Shown in pieces: positions 31,949-42,091 of a stretch of DNA of 64,000 bases (the first letter of the stretch is position 1; the number at the start of each line of letters is the position of its first letter). The position numbers and the translations under genes were made by a program. Origin of the DNA: Crassaminicella indica (lineage in GTDB: Bacteria > Bacillota > Clostridia > Peptostreptococcales > Thermotaleaceae); assembly GCF_019203185.1 (NCBI RefSeq), contig NZ_CP078093.1, positions 2,515,058 through 2,579,057 of the forward strand, read 5' to 3'. Under the pieces are notes generated by a model. The model saw only the letters and a program-made list of their open reading frames with translations, had not been told where the DNA came from and ran no database searches.

Positions 31949-33275
31949 ATAATATCTCTCCTAATAAATCATATTCTAAGGTATCTGTAATTTTAACCTT
32001 TACTAAATCTCCTATACTAAGAGGCTTCGTTGAATTTACATATACAATTCCATCTACTTCTGGTGCATCGTACATTGTTCTACCTACATAAACATCTTCT
32101 TCATCAATCTTCTCTTCTATTAGTATATCATAAATATTGCCTATTTTCTCCATGTTTTTTTGAAGTGAAATTTCTTTTTGTATAGCCATTATTGAAGCTC
32201 TTCTTTGTTCCTTAATTTCTTCTGAAATTTGGTCTTTTAATTTTGCAGCTGGTGTATCTTCTTCTTGAGAATAAGTAAACACCCCTAATCTGTCAAACTT
32301 TACATCCTTAACAAATGTTTTTAGCTCTTCAAACTGCTCCTTTGTCTCTCCTGGAAAACCAACAATCAGAGATGTACGAATGTGAATATCAGGCATTTTA
32401 TGGCGCAATTTATTCATTACATGTAAAATATGTTCTTTACTTGTTTTTCTATTCATTCTTTTCAAAATTTCATTATTACAATGTTGTATAGGCACATCAA
32501 TATATTTACATATCTTGCTTTCTTCTGCCATTACTTTTATTAATTCATCTGAAATTTTATCAGGATAACAGTATAAAATCCTTATCCATTTTATTCCATC
32601 AATTTGTGCTAAGCTTTTCAACAATTCAGGAAGCTTATATGCTTTGTATAAATCAATACCATATCTTGATGTATCTTGAGCAATCAAAATTAATTCTTTG
32701 ACTCCTTTTTTTGCCATCTCTTCTGCTTCCTTAATAATATATTCCATCTTTCTACTTCTATAATTTCCTCTTAATTTTGGAATAATACAATAAGTACAAT
32801 AGTTGTCACAACCTTCTGCAATTTTAAGATAACCCATAAACTCAGGTGTGCTTAAAGTTCTTGGAAGGTCTTCTGATATTTCCATATTAATATTCCCATG
32901 TTTTACAACTCTTTCTCCTTTTAATGTATCATGAATAACTTTTATAATTTCTGGATAATTTCCTGTACCTATGATCGCATCCACCTCAGGCAATTCTTCT
33001 GCTAGTTCCTTTGCATATCTTTCAGCCAGACAACCAGCTACTACTAATAATTTACAATTCCCATTTGTTTTTAAAGTTCCTAGCTCTACAATTGTATCAA
33101 TAGACTCTTGTTTAGCTGCTTCTATAAATCCACAAGTATTTACAATAATAATATCAGCTTCATATTGATCCTTTATAATCTCGAAATCATATTGAGATAG
33201 TAGCCCAATCATCACTTCTGAATCTACTAAATTTTTTGAACAACCTAATGATTCAATAAAAACCTTCAAATGCAT
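31932..33275 (-). CDS. rimO: Ribosomal protein S12 methylthiotransferase RimO
   Basis: A 447-residue radical-SAM enzyme with two [4Fe-4S] clusters that thiomethylates an Asp of ribosomal protein S12. The N-terminal UPF0004 domain has [13 protein letters not shown] and the other cluster cysteines ([15 protein letters not shown]). The radical-SAM motif is [11 protein letters not shown], and a C-terminal TRAM domain follows. [17 protein letters not shown] distinguishes RimO from MiaB. The frame extends to 33323, but the ATG at 33275, 9 nt after GGGAG, is the sensible start. Confidence 0.95.
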   Translation of the reverse strand: MHLKVFIESLGCSKNLVDSEVMIGLLSQYDFEIIKDQYEADIIIVNTCGFIEAAKQESIDTIVELGTLKTNGNCKLLVVAGCLAERYAKELAEELPEVDAIIGTGNYPEIIKVIHDTLKGERVVKHGNINMEISEDLPRTLSTPEFMGYLKIAEGCDNYCTYCIIPKLRGNYRSRKMEYIIKEAEEMAKKGVKELILIAQDTSRYGIDLYKAYKLPELLKSLAQIDGIKWIRILYCYPDKISDELIKVMAEESKICKYIDVPIQHCNNEILKRMNRKTSKEHILHVMNKLRHKMPDIHIRTSLIVGFPGETKEQFEELKTFVKDVKFDRLGVFTYSQEEDTPAAKLKDQISEEIKEQRRASIMAIQKEISLQKNMEKIGNIYDILIEEKIDEEDVYVGRTMYDAPEVDGIVYVNSTKPLSIGDLVKVKITDTLEYDLLGEILYESCE

Positions 33276-33297
33276 ATATTGAAACTCCCTTCTAGCT

Positions 33298-34341
33298 TTA
33301 AGAAATACTTTTTCCAAAATCACTTAAAATAGGTATAACTTCTTCTATTTTTTCATAGTCAACCACTAAATCATAATTTTTATATTTTTGTATGGAGTAA
33401 TTATATAAAGGGTCATAATAATGTTCCATTAAATATTTTATAACATAGGTATAATCCTTTTGTTCAACCTTATCAATTAAATCATTTACTGCTTTATTTC
33501 CTAATCTTTTTCTTAAATGATTCAATGATGCAATTATCTTTGAATCATTTATTCCCAAATAGTTTGCATAATCTTTTAAAATAACTTCTATTCTATTTTC
33601 AAATGTTGTTTTTATCAATATATGATAGCCATTCACCATTCGACGATATATAGACTCTGGTACCTGAACACTGCCTATTCTTTTGCTTTCACTTTCTACA
33701 AATATATATTTTTCTTTAGAACTATATAATACATGAAATATTAAAGATTCAAACATTTTTTGTGTAGGTGGTTTTCCAGTAAAAACAATGTCTCCAAATA
33801 CAGAACCACTATTTTTTGCCAATTTCTCTAAATTAAGTACTGGCTCTCCTATTAGTTCTAGTTGATCAAGTATGTGGGTTTTTCCTACCCCTGTCAATCC
33901 ATGAATCATAATAAATTTATACTGTTCCACTTTGTCTTCTAAAAAATCAATCACATATTTTCTATAGCTCTTATATCCACCCTTTAACTGATATACATTA
34001 TCTATATTCAGCATGTTTAATAAATTGCATATAGACTTACTCCTCATGCCGCCTCTCCAGCAAAATATAACAATCTCATCATACTCCATACTATATTTTT
34101 TTATAGTACTATAAATATTAGGTAGCTTTGTTGATACTAAGCTTAAACCCTTTAATGTAGCTTCATGAGGATTTTCTTTTCTATAGATTGTTCCTACTAT
34201 AGCCCTTTCTTCATCATCTAATATAGGCATATTTATCGATCCCAAAATAGTTCCATCTTCAAATTCTGATGGGGATCTTACATCAATAAAAAGTACATTT
34301 TTTCGTGTCAATGCTTTTTCAATGTCTATTACTTTCAACAC
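33298..34341 (-). CDS. mnmH: tRNA 2-selenouridine synthase MnmH
   Basis: A 347-residue enzyme with an N-terminal rhodanese domain ([17 protein letters not shown], catalytic Cys in [11 protein letters not shown]) and a C-terminal P-loop domain ([13 protein letters not shown]). It converts 2-thiouridine at the tRNA wobble position to geranyl-thio and then seleno form, using selenophosphate, so the organism should have selD. Start is GTG 34341, with a TTG next to it also possible, after GAGGG. It lies between rimO and spoIIIE in the same direction and is absent from this position in B. subtilis. Confidence 0.92.
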   Translation of the reverse strand: MLKVIDIEKALTRKNVLFIDVRSPSEFEDGTILGSINMPILDDEERAIVGTIYRKENPHEATLKGLSLVSTKLPNIYSTIKKYSMEYDEIVIFCWRGGMRSKSICNLLNMLNIDNVYQLKGGYKSYRKYVIDFLEDKVEQYKFIMIHGLTGVGKTHILDQLELIGEPVLNLEKLAKNSGSVFGDIVFTGKPPTQKMFESLIFHVLYSSKEKYIFVESESKRIGSVQVPESIYRRMVNGYHILIKTTFENRIEVILKDYANYLGINDSKIIASLNHLRKRLGNKAVNDLIDKVEQKDYTYVIKYLMEHYYDPLYNYSIQKYKNYDLVVDYEKIEEVIPILSDFGKSIS

Positions 34342-34357
34342 ATCTATCCCTCTATTT

Positions 34358-36643
34358 CTATTTTAATTGTGATTGCTTCTTAATTTCTTCAAATTCTTCT
34401 TTTGTAATCAATACCTGTCTTGGTTTGCTACCCATATGTTCTCCTACAATATTTCTTTCTTCCATAGCATCAATCAATCTTGCAGCTCGATTATATCCTA
34501 TTCTAAATCGTCTCTGAAGCATTGAAATGGAAGCTTGCCCAGTTTCAACAACTAATTCTATAGCATCCTTCAATAATTCATCTGCTGTATCCTCATCTTG
34601 AGATAAATTGCTTTCAACCTTCTCAAGGATACCTTCTTCATAGCCATGATCTAAAGATTGTTCTTTTACAAAATTCACAACCCTTTCTACTTCATGATCT
34701 GAAATAAATGCACCTTGAATACGAACGGGCTTAGATGCTCCTACAGGATAAAACAACATATCTCCTTTTCCTAACAATTTTTCTGCTCCACCCATATCTA
34801 ATATAGTTCTTGAATCTGCTTGAGAAGAAACAGCAAAAGCAATACGAGATGGAATATTCGCTTTGATAACACCTGTTATAACATCTACAGAAGGTCTTTG
34901 TGTTGCTACAATAAGATGCAACCCTGCTGCTCTAGCCATTTGAGCAAGTCTACAAATTCCATCTTCTACTTGCCCTGGTGCTACCATCATTAAATCAGCA
35001 AGCTCATCAATTATAATCACAATTTTAGGTAATGTTTCTTTTCCTTCATTCCTCATCTTATCATTATAACTATTAATATCTCTTACGTTATTCTCTGCAA
35101 AATATTTGTACCTGTTAGTCATCTCTCCTACTGCCCAGTTTAATGCACTAGAAGCCTTTTTAGGATCTGTTACAACAGGAATTAAAAGATGTGGTATACC
35201 ATTATAATTATTTAATTCTACCACCTTTGGATCTACTAAAAGTAATTTTACCTCCTCAGGTTTTGCATTATAAAGAATACTTATAATCAATGTATTAATA
35301 CATACACTTTTTCCTGAACCCGTAGCTCCTGCAATCAACATATGTGGCATCTTAGCCAAATCAGCTATAATAGGGTTTCCTGCAATATCTTTTCCTAAAA
35401 CAAAGGTTAGCTTAGAATCATTCTTTTTAAACTTTTCACTTTCTAAAACCTCTTTTATTGTAACAAGAGAAACACTTTCATTAGGAATTTCTATTCCTAC
35501 AGCTGCCTTTCCTGGAATAGGTGCTTCAATTCTTATATTTGATGCTGCTAAATTTAGTGCAATATCATCTGATAAGTTTACTATTTTACTTACCTTAACA
35601 CCCGGACTAGGCTGAATTTCATACCTTGTTATAGTAGGTCCTTTACTCACTTGTACAACCTTTGCTTCAACTCCAAAATTTTCCAATGTTTCTTCTAATA
35701 TTTTTGCTTTATGCAAAATTTCTTTTTTATCATTTTTTGTATTAGCAATAGGATTATCCTGTAGCAAATTAAAATCAGGAAATTTATAAGCCAAATCAGA
35801 CTTAGAAGAATTTTTTATGTGAATACTTATATCTTCTACATTTTTTTCCTCCTGTGCTGCTACAGCAATTTCTTTTTTACTGCTAATATTATCTTCTTTT
35901 ATACTTCCCACATCTTCACGAGTAAAATCAAGAATTTTAATTTTTTCATCTAAAGAATCATGCTCCCTAATAGACAATTGCATATCCTTTTGTAAACCAA
36001 TATTATTTTTCTTTTTAGATTTTTTCTGTTTTTTATCAGGGACTTGTATAAACTCACTTATCGAACTACCTATTAATATAGAAAATTTTATAAGAGCACC
36101 CTTGCATTTTTCCAATATACTCACTAAAGAAATTCTTGTAATCACAACAAAAGAAATAATCATTAATGTAATAATGACAACATAGCTCCCATTGATCCCT
36201 AAAAATCTTATACTGATAATTCCTAACAAACTTCCTAATAATCCTCCACCTATTCCTTCTATTCCCCAATTGTATACTAATTTTATATTTTGAAAACTCA
36301 ACGTCTGAGGAATATACTCTGAAGAATTAATAGTATGTAGCATAACATATCCTATATACATTAAGACCATTGCAATTTTGAACTTCTTATCAAAAATATT
36401 GGTTTTACCAAACATAGAAAAAATACCTAAAAGTATAATAAAATAAGGTAATATATACGCTGATGAAGATAACAATCCCATTAAACCAGATTTAATAAAT
36501 TTTCCAATTTCACCAGTGGATTCTGTTTGTAAACTAATCAAAATTAATATTCCCATAGATATGGTAAATAAAGAAATAATCTCATTCTTCAGAGTAGATT
36601 TATATTTTTCTTTGTTTTTTCTTCTACTCCTTCTAGCAGCCAT
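34358..36643 (-). CDS. spoIIIE: DNA translocase SpoIIIE/FtsK
   Basis: A 761-residue septal DNA pump. It has a basic N-terminus ([11 protein letters not shown]), four membrane segments (residues ~20-150), a charged linker, and the motor domain with Walker [12 protein letters not shown] and Walker [14 protein letters not shown]. The C-terminal gamma winged helix ([29 protein letters not shown], in parts) reads KOPS/SRS. The frame extends to 36691; the ATG at 36643 lies 7 nt after GGAGGTGA. Synteny with tepA and dapG matches the spoIIIE locus of B. subtilis, where it moves the chromosome into the forespore. Confidence 0.95.
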   Translation of the reverse strand: MAARRSRRKNKEKYKSTLKNEIISLFTISMGILILISLQTESTGEIGKFIKSGLMGLLSSSAYILPYFIILLGIFSMFGKTNIFDKKFKIAMVLMYIGYVMLHTINSSEYIPQTLSFQNIKLVYNWGIEGIGGGLLGSLLGIISIRFLGINGSYVVIITLMIISFVVITRISLVSILEKCKGALIKFSILIGSSISEFIQVPDKKQKKSKKKNNIGLQKDMQLSIREHDSLDEKIKILDFTREDVGSIKEDNISSKKEIAVAAQEEKNVEDISIHIKNSSKSDLAYKFPDFNLLQDNPIANTKNDKKEILHKAKILEETLENFGVEAKVVQVSKGPTITRYEIQPSPGVKVSKIVNLSDDIALNLAASNIRIEAPIPGKAAVGIEIPNESVSLVTIKEVLESEKFKKNDSKLTFVLGKDIAGNPIIADLAKMPHMLIAGATGSGKSVCINTLIISILYNAKPEEVKLLLVDPKVVELNNYNGIPHLLIPVVTDPKKASSALNWAVGEMTNRYKYFAENNVRDINSYNDKMRNEGKETLPKIVIIIDELADLMMVAPGQVEDGICRLAQMARAAGLHLIVATQRPSVDVITGVIKANIPSRIAFAVSSQADSRTILDMGGAEKLLGKGDMLFYPVGASKPVRIQGAFISDHEVERVVNFVKEQSLDHGYEEGILEKVESNLSQDEDTADELLKDAIELVVETGQASISMLQRRFRIGYNRAARLIDAMEERNIVGEHMGSKPRQVLITKEEFEEIKKQSQLK

Positions 36644-36754
36644 AACGTCACCTCCTATGTTATTAGAAAAAGCACAGATTAACTGTGCCACAAACTAATA
36701 ATATCATGATTCATCCTATCCTTTACACAACAATACTCATACCCCTTTTTTTTA

Positions 36755-36790
36755 AAAAAGAAAGTGTCAATACTATAATATTAACACTTT
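36755..36790 (-). terminator. Terminator after tepA
   Basis: The imperfect stem AAAGTGT...AATA / TATT...ACACTTT, followed by CTTTTTT on the minus strand. Confidence 0.7.
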
Positions 36791-36825
36791 AACATTGTTA
36801 TTATAACATAAGGGTCTAAATTATT

Positions 36826-37593
36826 CTATTGTAAATTCTTTTGTATATTATTTTGATTTTTCATATTCTCGTTCAATTGTATCATTTCTTTTAGTTTCAT
36901 CATAGCAGCCTTCAGCCCACCAACTTCATCAATTAATCCAACCTCCACAGCTTCATTTCCTATTAAAATAGTTCCCACATCATTTGCTATTTCATCTGTT
37001 TCTGACATTAACCTAACAATTTCCTTTCTAGGTACTTTAGATGTTCTTGTAATAAATTGAATAATTCTTTCCTGCATCTTCTGAAAATACTTAAATGTTT
37101 GAGGTACACCTATAACAAGTCCGTTCATTCTTATTGGATGAATTGTCATTGTAGCAGTTTTTGCAATAAACGAATAATCACTAGCAGTAGCTAATGGAAC
37201 ACCTATGCTATGACCTCCTCCTAATACTAATGATACAGTAGGTTTAGATATACTTGAAATCATTTCAGCAATAGCAAGTCCTGCTTCTACATCTCCACCA
37301 ACAGTATTTAATACTGTAAGCATACCCTTTATTTTAGGATTTTCTTCTACTGCAATTAATTGAGGAATAATATGTTCGTATTTTGTTGATTTGTTTTGCG
37401 GAGGTGCTACCATATGTCCTTCAATATGTCCAATAATTGTAAGATAGTGTATATTGCTAGGCATGTCAGGAACACCATGATTCCCTATGCTCTTTATATT
37501 ATCTACTTTTGTGTCTAAACCTTCTAGGATAGCTGGTTTAGGATTCGTCTGAGTTTTAGGAATTTGTTCTATGTTTTTATTATAATGATTCAT
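36826..37593 (-). CDS. tepA: ClpP-like serine protease TepA (translocation-enhancing)
   Basis: A 255-residue cytoplasmic serine peptidase of the ClpP/crotonase superfamily. The catalytic Ser lies in LGGGHSIGVPLA and the His in MTIHPIRMNG, with Asp probably in TDEIANDVGTILIG. B. subtilis TepA (YmfB) degrades spore small acid-soluble proteins or aids protein export. The N-terminal ~45 residues are low-complexity and poorly conserved. It lies upstream of spoIIIE, as in B. subtilis. Confidence 0.85.
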   Translation of the reverse strand: MNHYNKNIEQIPKTQTNPKPAILEGLDTKVDNIKSIGNHGVPDMPSNIHYLTIIGHIEGHMVAPPQNKSTKYEHIIPQLIAVEENPKIKGMLTVLNTVGGDVEAGLAIAEMISSISKPTVSLVLGGGHSIGVPLATASDYSFIAKTATMTIHPIRMNGLVIGVPQTFKYFQKMQERIIQFITRTSKVPRKEIVRLMSETDEIANDVGTILIGNEAVEVGLIDEVGGLKAAMMKLKEMIQLNENMKNQNNIQKNLQ

Positions 37594-37680
37594 TATCCTT
37601 TCACGCTCCTATTTTAATAAATTTCAAAATTAAGTAATAAACTTAATAATTACCTATTCCTTTCATTTATTCTTTCCAAT

Positions 37681-37719
37681 AAAAAAACTACTATACTCTC
37701 TTTGTATAGCAGTTTTTTT
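37681..37719 (-). terminator. Terminator after dapG
   Basis: The stem ACTACTATAC / GTATAGCAGT with A- and T-runs on the two sides, directly after the stop. Confidence 0.85.
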
Positions 37720-37720
37720 A

Positions 37721-38938
37721 TTATTTTGAAAGATTAAATGCCTTATGAAGAACATTGACTGCCTTTTGCGTATCAACACTCCTTACCAAACAAGATATTG
37801 TATTGTGAGAATCAGACGTCTGTAGTATTTTTATGTTTTCTCTTGATAAACTTTTTACAATTTTCGCCATAACCCCAGGAATTCCTCTCATAGCATTTCC
37901 TATAACTGTTATTTTACTACAATCCTTTACAATATGATAATCAAATTCATTTTCCATTAATATTTTTTCAATCTTTTCAAAATCCTTTGAATCAATTGTA
38001 AACACTTTTTTATCTATGAAAAAATTGATTAAATCTATACTGATATGATTCTCAGTTAATGCATTCATTAACCTCTCATTAGCTGCTACTGAATCTTCAA
38101 AATATACACTAACCTGATAAATATTGTTTTTATGAGCTATAGCAGTTAGCACATCTGCTTTTGATAATTTTTTACTATATTTATTCGGAGATACTTTATG
38201 ATAAATAATAGTTCCTGGTGCATCAGATAATGTATTTTTTACCTTCAAAGGAATATTTCCTCTCTTAGCAATAGCTACTGCTCTAGGATGGACTACCTTT
38301 GCACCATCTTCAGCCATTTGATATATTTCATCATATCCTATATGCTCTATTACTTTTGCTTCAGCTACCAGTCTAGGATCTGCTGTCATTACACCATCTA
38401 CATCAGTATATATCTCAACAATACTAGCCTTTAAAGCTTCCCCAAGTATTGCTGCCGTTGTATCACTTCCTCCTCTTCCTAGAGTTGTAAAATTTCCTTT
38501 CTCTGTTGCTCCTTGAAATCCTGTGACAACAGGAATATAATCTTGTCTTAATAAATCTAATATGTTTTTATTATCTACTTTTAGCACTTCAGCATCTCCA
38601 TAATGATCATCTGTAATAATCCCTGCTTGATATCCTGTTAAAGCAATCCCCTTATATCCCATAGATTTAATAGTATTGGATAAAATAACAGAAGAAATAA
38701 TTTCTCCACAAGCCATAATCATATCTAATTCTCGACTATCATATTCATGGAAAGCATCATTTGCAAAATTTATCAATGTATCTGTTGCATATGGATCTCC
38801 ATTTCTTCCAATTGCAGAAACAACTACAACTGGATATTTTCCTGTCTTTTTTGTAGCAATTACTTTACGCGCTACCTTTTCTCTAAGTTCCTTTGTAGCA
38901 ACTGAAGTTCCACCAAATTTTTGAACAATTATATCCAT
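37721..38938 (-). CDS. dapG: Aspartate kinase I (diaminopimelate-sensitive type)
   Basis: A 405-residue kinase that phosphorylates aspartate, the first step to diaminopimelate, lysine, threonine and methionine. The N-terminal VQKFGGTSV, TLGRGGSDTTAAILG and TDVDGVMTADPR form the kinase domain. Two C-terminal ACT domains follow (KVFTIDSKDF; KITVIGNAMRGIPGVMAKIV). Start ATG 38938, 7 nt after GGGGGAA. Position between ymxH and tepA marks it as DapG, which supplies diaminopimelate for cell wall and spores. The asd, dapA and dipicolinate synthase genes of the B. subtilis cluster are absent here. Confidence 0.93.
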   Translation of the reverse strand: MDIIVQKFGGTSVATKELREKVARKVIATKKTGKYPVVVVSAIGRNGDPYATDTLINFANDAFHEYDSRELDMIMACGEIISSVILSNTIKSMGYKGIALTGYQAGIITDDHYGDAEVLKVDNKNILDLLRQDYIPVVTGFQGATEKGNFTTLGRGGSDTTAAILGEALKASIVEIYTDVDGVMTADPRLVAEAKVIEHIGYDEIYQMAEDGAKVVHPRAVAIAKRGNIPLKVKNTLSDAPGTIIYHKVSPNKYSKKLSKADVLTAIAHKNNIYQVSVYFEDSVAANERLMNALTENHISIDLINFFIDKKVFTIDSKDFEKIEKILMENEFDYHIVKDCSKITVIGNAMRGIPGVMAKIVKSLSRENIKILQTSDSHNTISCLVRSVDTQKAVNVLHKAFNLSK

Positions 38939-39060
38939 ACGTTTCCCCCTAACCAAATTCTTACCTATATATTAGCACAAATTAACAAAAACATCTACAC
39001 ATTTTTAGCACTACTATTTATAATATGATAAAACTAATATTTTGGGGATAGTTATGTGAA

Positions 39061-39098
39061 TTTTTAAAAGCAGCTTTTTATAAAAACCTACTTTTAAA
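39061..39098 (-). terminator. Imperfect terminator after ymxH
   Basis: AAAAGTAGG...CTGCTTTT with TTTTTATAAAAA forming the inner stem, then AAAAATTC on the minus strand. A weak T-run. Confidence 0.4.
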
Positions 39099-39344
39099 TA
39101 ATTTTTCCTCCTCTAACTCTATAATAATCATGTCATTTCCTATTTTTCTAACACAATTCCATGGAATTTCAACAAAATTTTTATCATAAAAGATAGAAAA
39201 TTGATTCTTAAAAGCTGGTATTAATATAGCTCTTATTTTTCCGTTTTTTTCATCAATCAATAGATCTGATTCAGCTAAAATTCCTAACCTCCCACCATCA
39301 CTTAAATTTACAATCTCTTTTCCTCCTAATTTGCTTAATCTCAT
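39078..39344 (-). CDS. ymxH: YlmC/YmxH family sporulation protein (PRC-barrel)
   Basis: An 88-residue PRC-barrel protein. It starts MRLSKLGGKEIVNLSDGGRLG, then LLIDEKNGKIRAILIP and IPWNCVRKIGNDMIIIEL, the pattern of YlmC/YmxH sporulation proteins. Function is unknown. The frame reaches 39386, but ATG 39344, 6 nt after AAGGGGG, fits the family start. A strong hairpin sits just upstream of the ribosome site. Confidence 0.88.
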   Translation of the reverse strand: MRLSKLGGKEIVNLSDGGRLGILAESDLLIDEKNGKIRAILIPAFKNQFSIFYDKNFVEIPWNCVRKIGNDMIIIELEEEKLFKSRFL

Positions 39345-39364
39345 TTTTATCCCCCTTATAATGA

Positions 39365-39389
39365 TAGATGTGTGACTACCACACATCTA
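39365..39389 (-). promoter_or_regulatory. Perfect 10-bp hairpin upstream of the ymxH ribosome site
   Basis: TAGATGTGTG / CACACATCTA with a 5-nt loop ends 9 nt before AAGGGGG. No T-run follows on the minus strand. It may be the dut 3' end structure, an operator, or a leader hairpin of ymxH. Confidence 0.4.
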
Positions 39390-39437
39390 TATGTTTTGAT
39401 ACTTTATTCTATTTTCTACAAAACCACATTATTACAA

Positions 39438-39872
39438 TTAAATTCCTGTATGTCCAAATCCACCTGATCCTCTTTTTGTTTCATCTAATTCTTTTACAAG
39501 CTGCCATATGATTTTTTCATATTTACAAATAACTAATTGAGCAATCCTATCCTTAGGATAAATTGAAAAAGGTTTATCTCCCCAATTTATTAATGGTACT
39601 TTTATTTCTCCCCTATAGTCACTATCAATTGTCCCTACCCCATTTACTAAACCTATACCAAACTTAATAGCCAACCCACTTCTTGCTCTAACTTGTGCCT
39701 CTAATCCTTCAGGTAATTCAATATATATACCAGTAGGGACTAGCGCTCTTTCTCCGGGTTGCAATACCATAAGCTCTTCAATATTTGCGCGCAAATCCAT
39801 ACCTGCTGATCCTGCTGTTTCATATTTAGGTAACATTTTTTCATCATTTGCTTTTATCTTTATTTTATACAT
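39438..39872 (-). CDS. dut: Deoxyuridine 5'-triphosphate nucleotidohydrolase
   Basis: A 144-residue trimeric dUTPase that cleaves dUTP to dUMP and PPi. All five motifs are present: [42 protein letters not shown] and [10 protein letters not shown]. Start ATG 39872 follows GGAGGAG. It is inserted between mlpA and ymxH, where B. subtilis has no dut. Confidence 0.97.
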   Translation of the reverse strand: MYKIKIKANDEKMLPKYETAGSAGMDLRANIEELMVLQPGERALVPTGIYIELPEGLEAQVRARSGLAIKFGIGLVNGVGTIDSDYRGEIKVPLINWGDKPFSIYPKDRIAQLVICKYEKIIWQLVKELDETKRGSGGFGHTGI

Positions 39873-39890
39873 TTGTTCTCCTCCTTAACG

Positions 39891-39917
39891 AAAAAGACAT
39901 TAGCTTTCGCTAACATC
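39891..39917 (-). terminator. Terminator after mlpA
   Basis: The stem AGA-GTTAGC / GCTAAT-TCT with a GAAA tetraloop, followed by TTTTTC on the minus strand. Confidence 0.75.
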
Positions 39918-41177
39918 TTAAGCCTTTAAAATGCTATTTACATCTATTTTTTTATCAACTTTACCAACAACAGCAACAGAAGCTTTATCCAATACAAAGA
40001 TTTTATCAATAACATTTTGTACATCTTCCATCTTTATATGATCAATTTTTTGTAAAACTTGCTTTTGTGAATATATTCTTTCTAAGAATAATTCTGATTT
40101 TCCAATAGACAGCATCCTGCTACTTGTACTTTCTAATCCTAGAATATAATTTCCCTTTAGATGTTCTTTAGCTTTTAATAATTCAGCTTCTGAAAGACCA
40201 TTTTTTCTAACTTTATTTATTTCTTTCCTAATTAATAAAATGACTTCCTCTAGCTGAGAAGGATTAATCCCTGCATATATTGTAAATAATCCAATTTGTT
40301 GATAAGAAGATGGATAAGAAAATACTGAGTAAGCTAATCCTTTATCCTCTCTAATGTTTTGAAATAGCCTAGAACTCATACTACCACCAAAAATAGTATT
40401 CATTAAAAGTAAAGGGTAATAATCATCACTTCCTAACGGTATACCTTCAAATCCTATACATAAATGAAGTTGCTCTATATCTTTATATTTAAACCCTACA
40501 TCTGTTATAAACTTAGCATCCTCTAAATACTCTGGCTTATTATTTTCATTCGTAAAATCCTTAAACTTCTCCTCAAGCATCCTTATAACTTCTTCTTGAT
40601 CAAAATTTCCAGCAATCGATACAACCATATTTTTAACAGTATAATTGTCTTTAATATAGTTAATGAGCATATTTTTATTAAAGCTATTTACAGTGCGATG
40701 ATTACCAAGCACTGGCATTCCTAAAGAATGCTCCTTAAAAACCATACTCAATAATAAATCATGCACATTATCTTCAGGAGAATCTTCATACATATTAATT
40801 TCTTCTAACACTACACTTTTTTCCTTTTCCATTTCAGTAGGACTAAAAGTAGAGTTGAAAAGCATATCTGTCAATACATCAATAGCAATATCAATATGAG
40901 CATCTAATACCTTTGCATAATAGCAAGTACATTCCTTACTTGTAAATGCATTCAATTGTCCTCCAATATCATCTATTGCTTCAGCAATTTGTTTTGCTGT
41001 TCTATTTTTAGTTCCTTTAAAAAGCATATGTTCTATAAAATGAGTAATCCCATTGTTCTTTAAATTCTCATGAATAGAACCAGTTTTCACCCAAAAACCT
41101 AAAGACACAGATTTTACATGTGGAATTTTTTCTAAAACAACTCTTACACCATTACTTAATCGAATTTTTTGATACAT
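39918..41177 (-). CDS. mlpA: M16 family zinc peptidase (MlpA/YmxG)
   Basis: A 419-residue cytoplasmic metallopeptidase of the pitrilysin/processing-peptidase type. The inverted zinc motif HFIEH (THFIEHMLFKGT, near residue 50) is intact, with the third ligand Glu in VVLEEINMYEDSPED. The C-terminal half has YPLLLMNTIFGGSMSSRLFQNIREDKGLAYSV (in parts), the family's R/Y pair. Substrate unknown. The same position follows ylxY in B. subtilis. Confidence 0.92.
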   Translation of the reverse strand: MYQKIRLSNGVRVVLEKIPHVKSVSLGFWVKTGSIHENLKNNGITHFIEHMLFKGTKNRTAKQIAEAIDDIGGQLNAFTSKECTCYYAKVLDAHIDIAIDVLTDMLFNSTFSPTEMEKEKSVVLEEINMYEDSPEDNVHDLLLSMVFKEHSLGMPVLGNHRTVNSFNKNMLINYIKDNYTVKNMVVSIAGNFDQEEVIRMLEEKFKDFTNENNKPEYLEDAKFITDVGFKYKDIEQLHLCIGFEGIPLGSDDYYPLLLMNTIFGGSMSSRLFQNIREDKGLAYSVFSYPSSYQQIGLFTIYAGINPSQLEEVILLIRKEINKVRKNGLSEAELLKAKEHLKGNYILGLESTSSRMLSIGKSELFLERIYSQKQVLQKIDHIKMEDVQNVIDKIFVLDKASVAVVGKVDKKIDVNSILKA

Positions 41178-41271
41178 CTTCTCCTCCTAGTTCCAAAGCT
41201 AATAATTTCATTAGTCAAAGCATATAGATATTATAATTTAGTATCCCTTAATAATCAAGAAAAACAATTGA

Positions 41272-41982
41272 TTAGTCCCCTAGCAGCTCAGAAACCGTTC
41301 CTATTTTTATTCCTTCTTCTTCTATTTTATCAATAATATATGGTAAAGCTTTTACTGTAGCAGGTTTTGGATGCATCAAAAGAATCGCTCCCTTATGAGG
41401 CTTTTTCATCACCCTTTGAATAATAATATCTTCTGTAGATCCATCTTTCCAATCGATAGTATCTACACTCCATAATATTGTTTTATAACCAAGTTCACTT
41501 GCTACCTTTAAGGTAGTATCATTATAATCCCCTGCAGGTGGTGCAAAATATTTAGGCTTAACACCTATCGCTTTTACAATAGCATCCTCTGTTTTTTTTA
41601 TTTCATTATAATTTTGACTGTTATTAAGTTTACTGTGCATTTTATGACTATATGCATGATTTCCAATTTCATGCCCCTTGCTATAAATAAGCTTTAATAA
41701 TTCTTCATTAGCTGATGCCCATCTACCTGTAACAAAAAACGTTATATGTACTCCTTTTTCTTCAAATATATCTAACATTTTAGGAATTTCTTCATTTCCC
41801 CAGTCAACATTACACGTAAAAGCCATTCTAAGAATATGCTCATCTCCCTTTCTAATGGGTTCTTCTCCAGTTGAAAATGTACTTATACTATTTTCAATAT
41901 TTAGCAAAAAGAATATGATTAAAATCAATAAAATCATTAAAGTGATCATAAAATATTTTTTGGGTATAATATATATTTTCAT
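41272..41982 (-). CDS. ylxY: Sporulation-type polysaccharide deacetylase (YlxY/PdaB-like)
   Basis: A 236-residue membrane-anchored protein of carbohydrate esterase family 4. An N-terminal membrane segment (MITLMILLILIIFFLLNIE) is followed by the deacetylase fold: NVDWG (the catalytic Asp of the TFDDG motif), HITFFVTGRWA, GHEIGNHAYSHKMH (zinc His residues), APPAGDYNDTTL and ILLMHPKP. The first motif reads TCNVDWG rather than TFDDG. ATG 41982, 7 nt after AAAGGAGG. Position between pnp and mlpA is that of B. subtilis ylxY. Confidence 0.88.
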   Translation of the reverse strand: MKIYIIPKKYFMITLMILLILIIFFLLNIENSISTFSTGEEPIRKGDEHILRMAFTCNVDWGNEEIPKMLDIFEEKGVHITFFVTGRWASANEELLKLIYSKGHEIGNHAYSHKMHSKLNNSQNYNEIKKTEDAIVKAIGVKPKYFAPPAGDYNDTTLKVASELGYKTILWSVDTIDWKDGSTEDIIIQRVMKKPHKGAILLMHPKPATVKALPYIIDKIEEEGIKIGTVSELLGD

Positions 41983-42059
41983 AGGTTTTCCTCCTTTCAT
42001 AAAATTCATATTCAAATTTTTAACTTTTATTCAATAATTTATATAGTGCTGGAAACACA

Positions 42060-42087
42060 AAAAAAACATAAACCTTACTGGTTTATG
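42060..42087 (-). terminator. Terminator after pnp
   Basis: The stem CATAAACC / GGTTTATG, with eight Ts following on the minus strand. Confidence 0.9.
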
Positions 42088-42091
42088 CTTT

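Noticed and set aside
36066-36269. 67-codon minus-strand frame inside spoIIIE
   Set aside because: An alternative frame within the membrane region of spoIIIE with no ribosome site.
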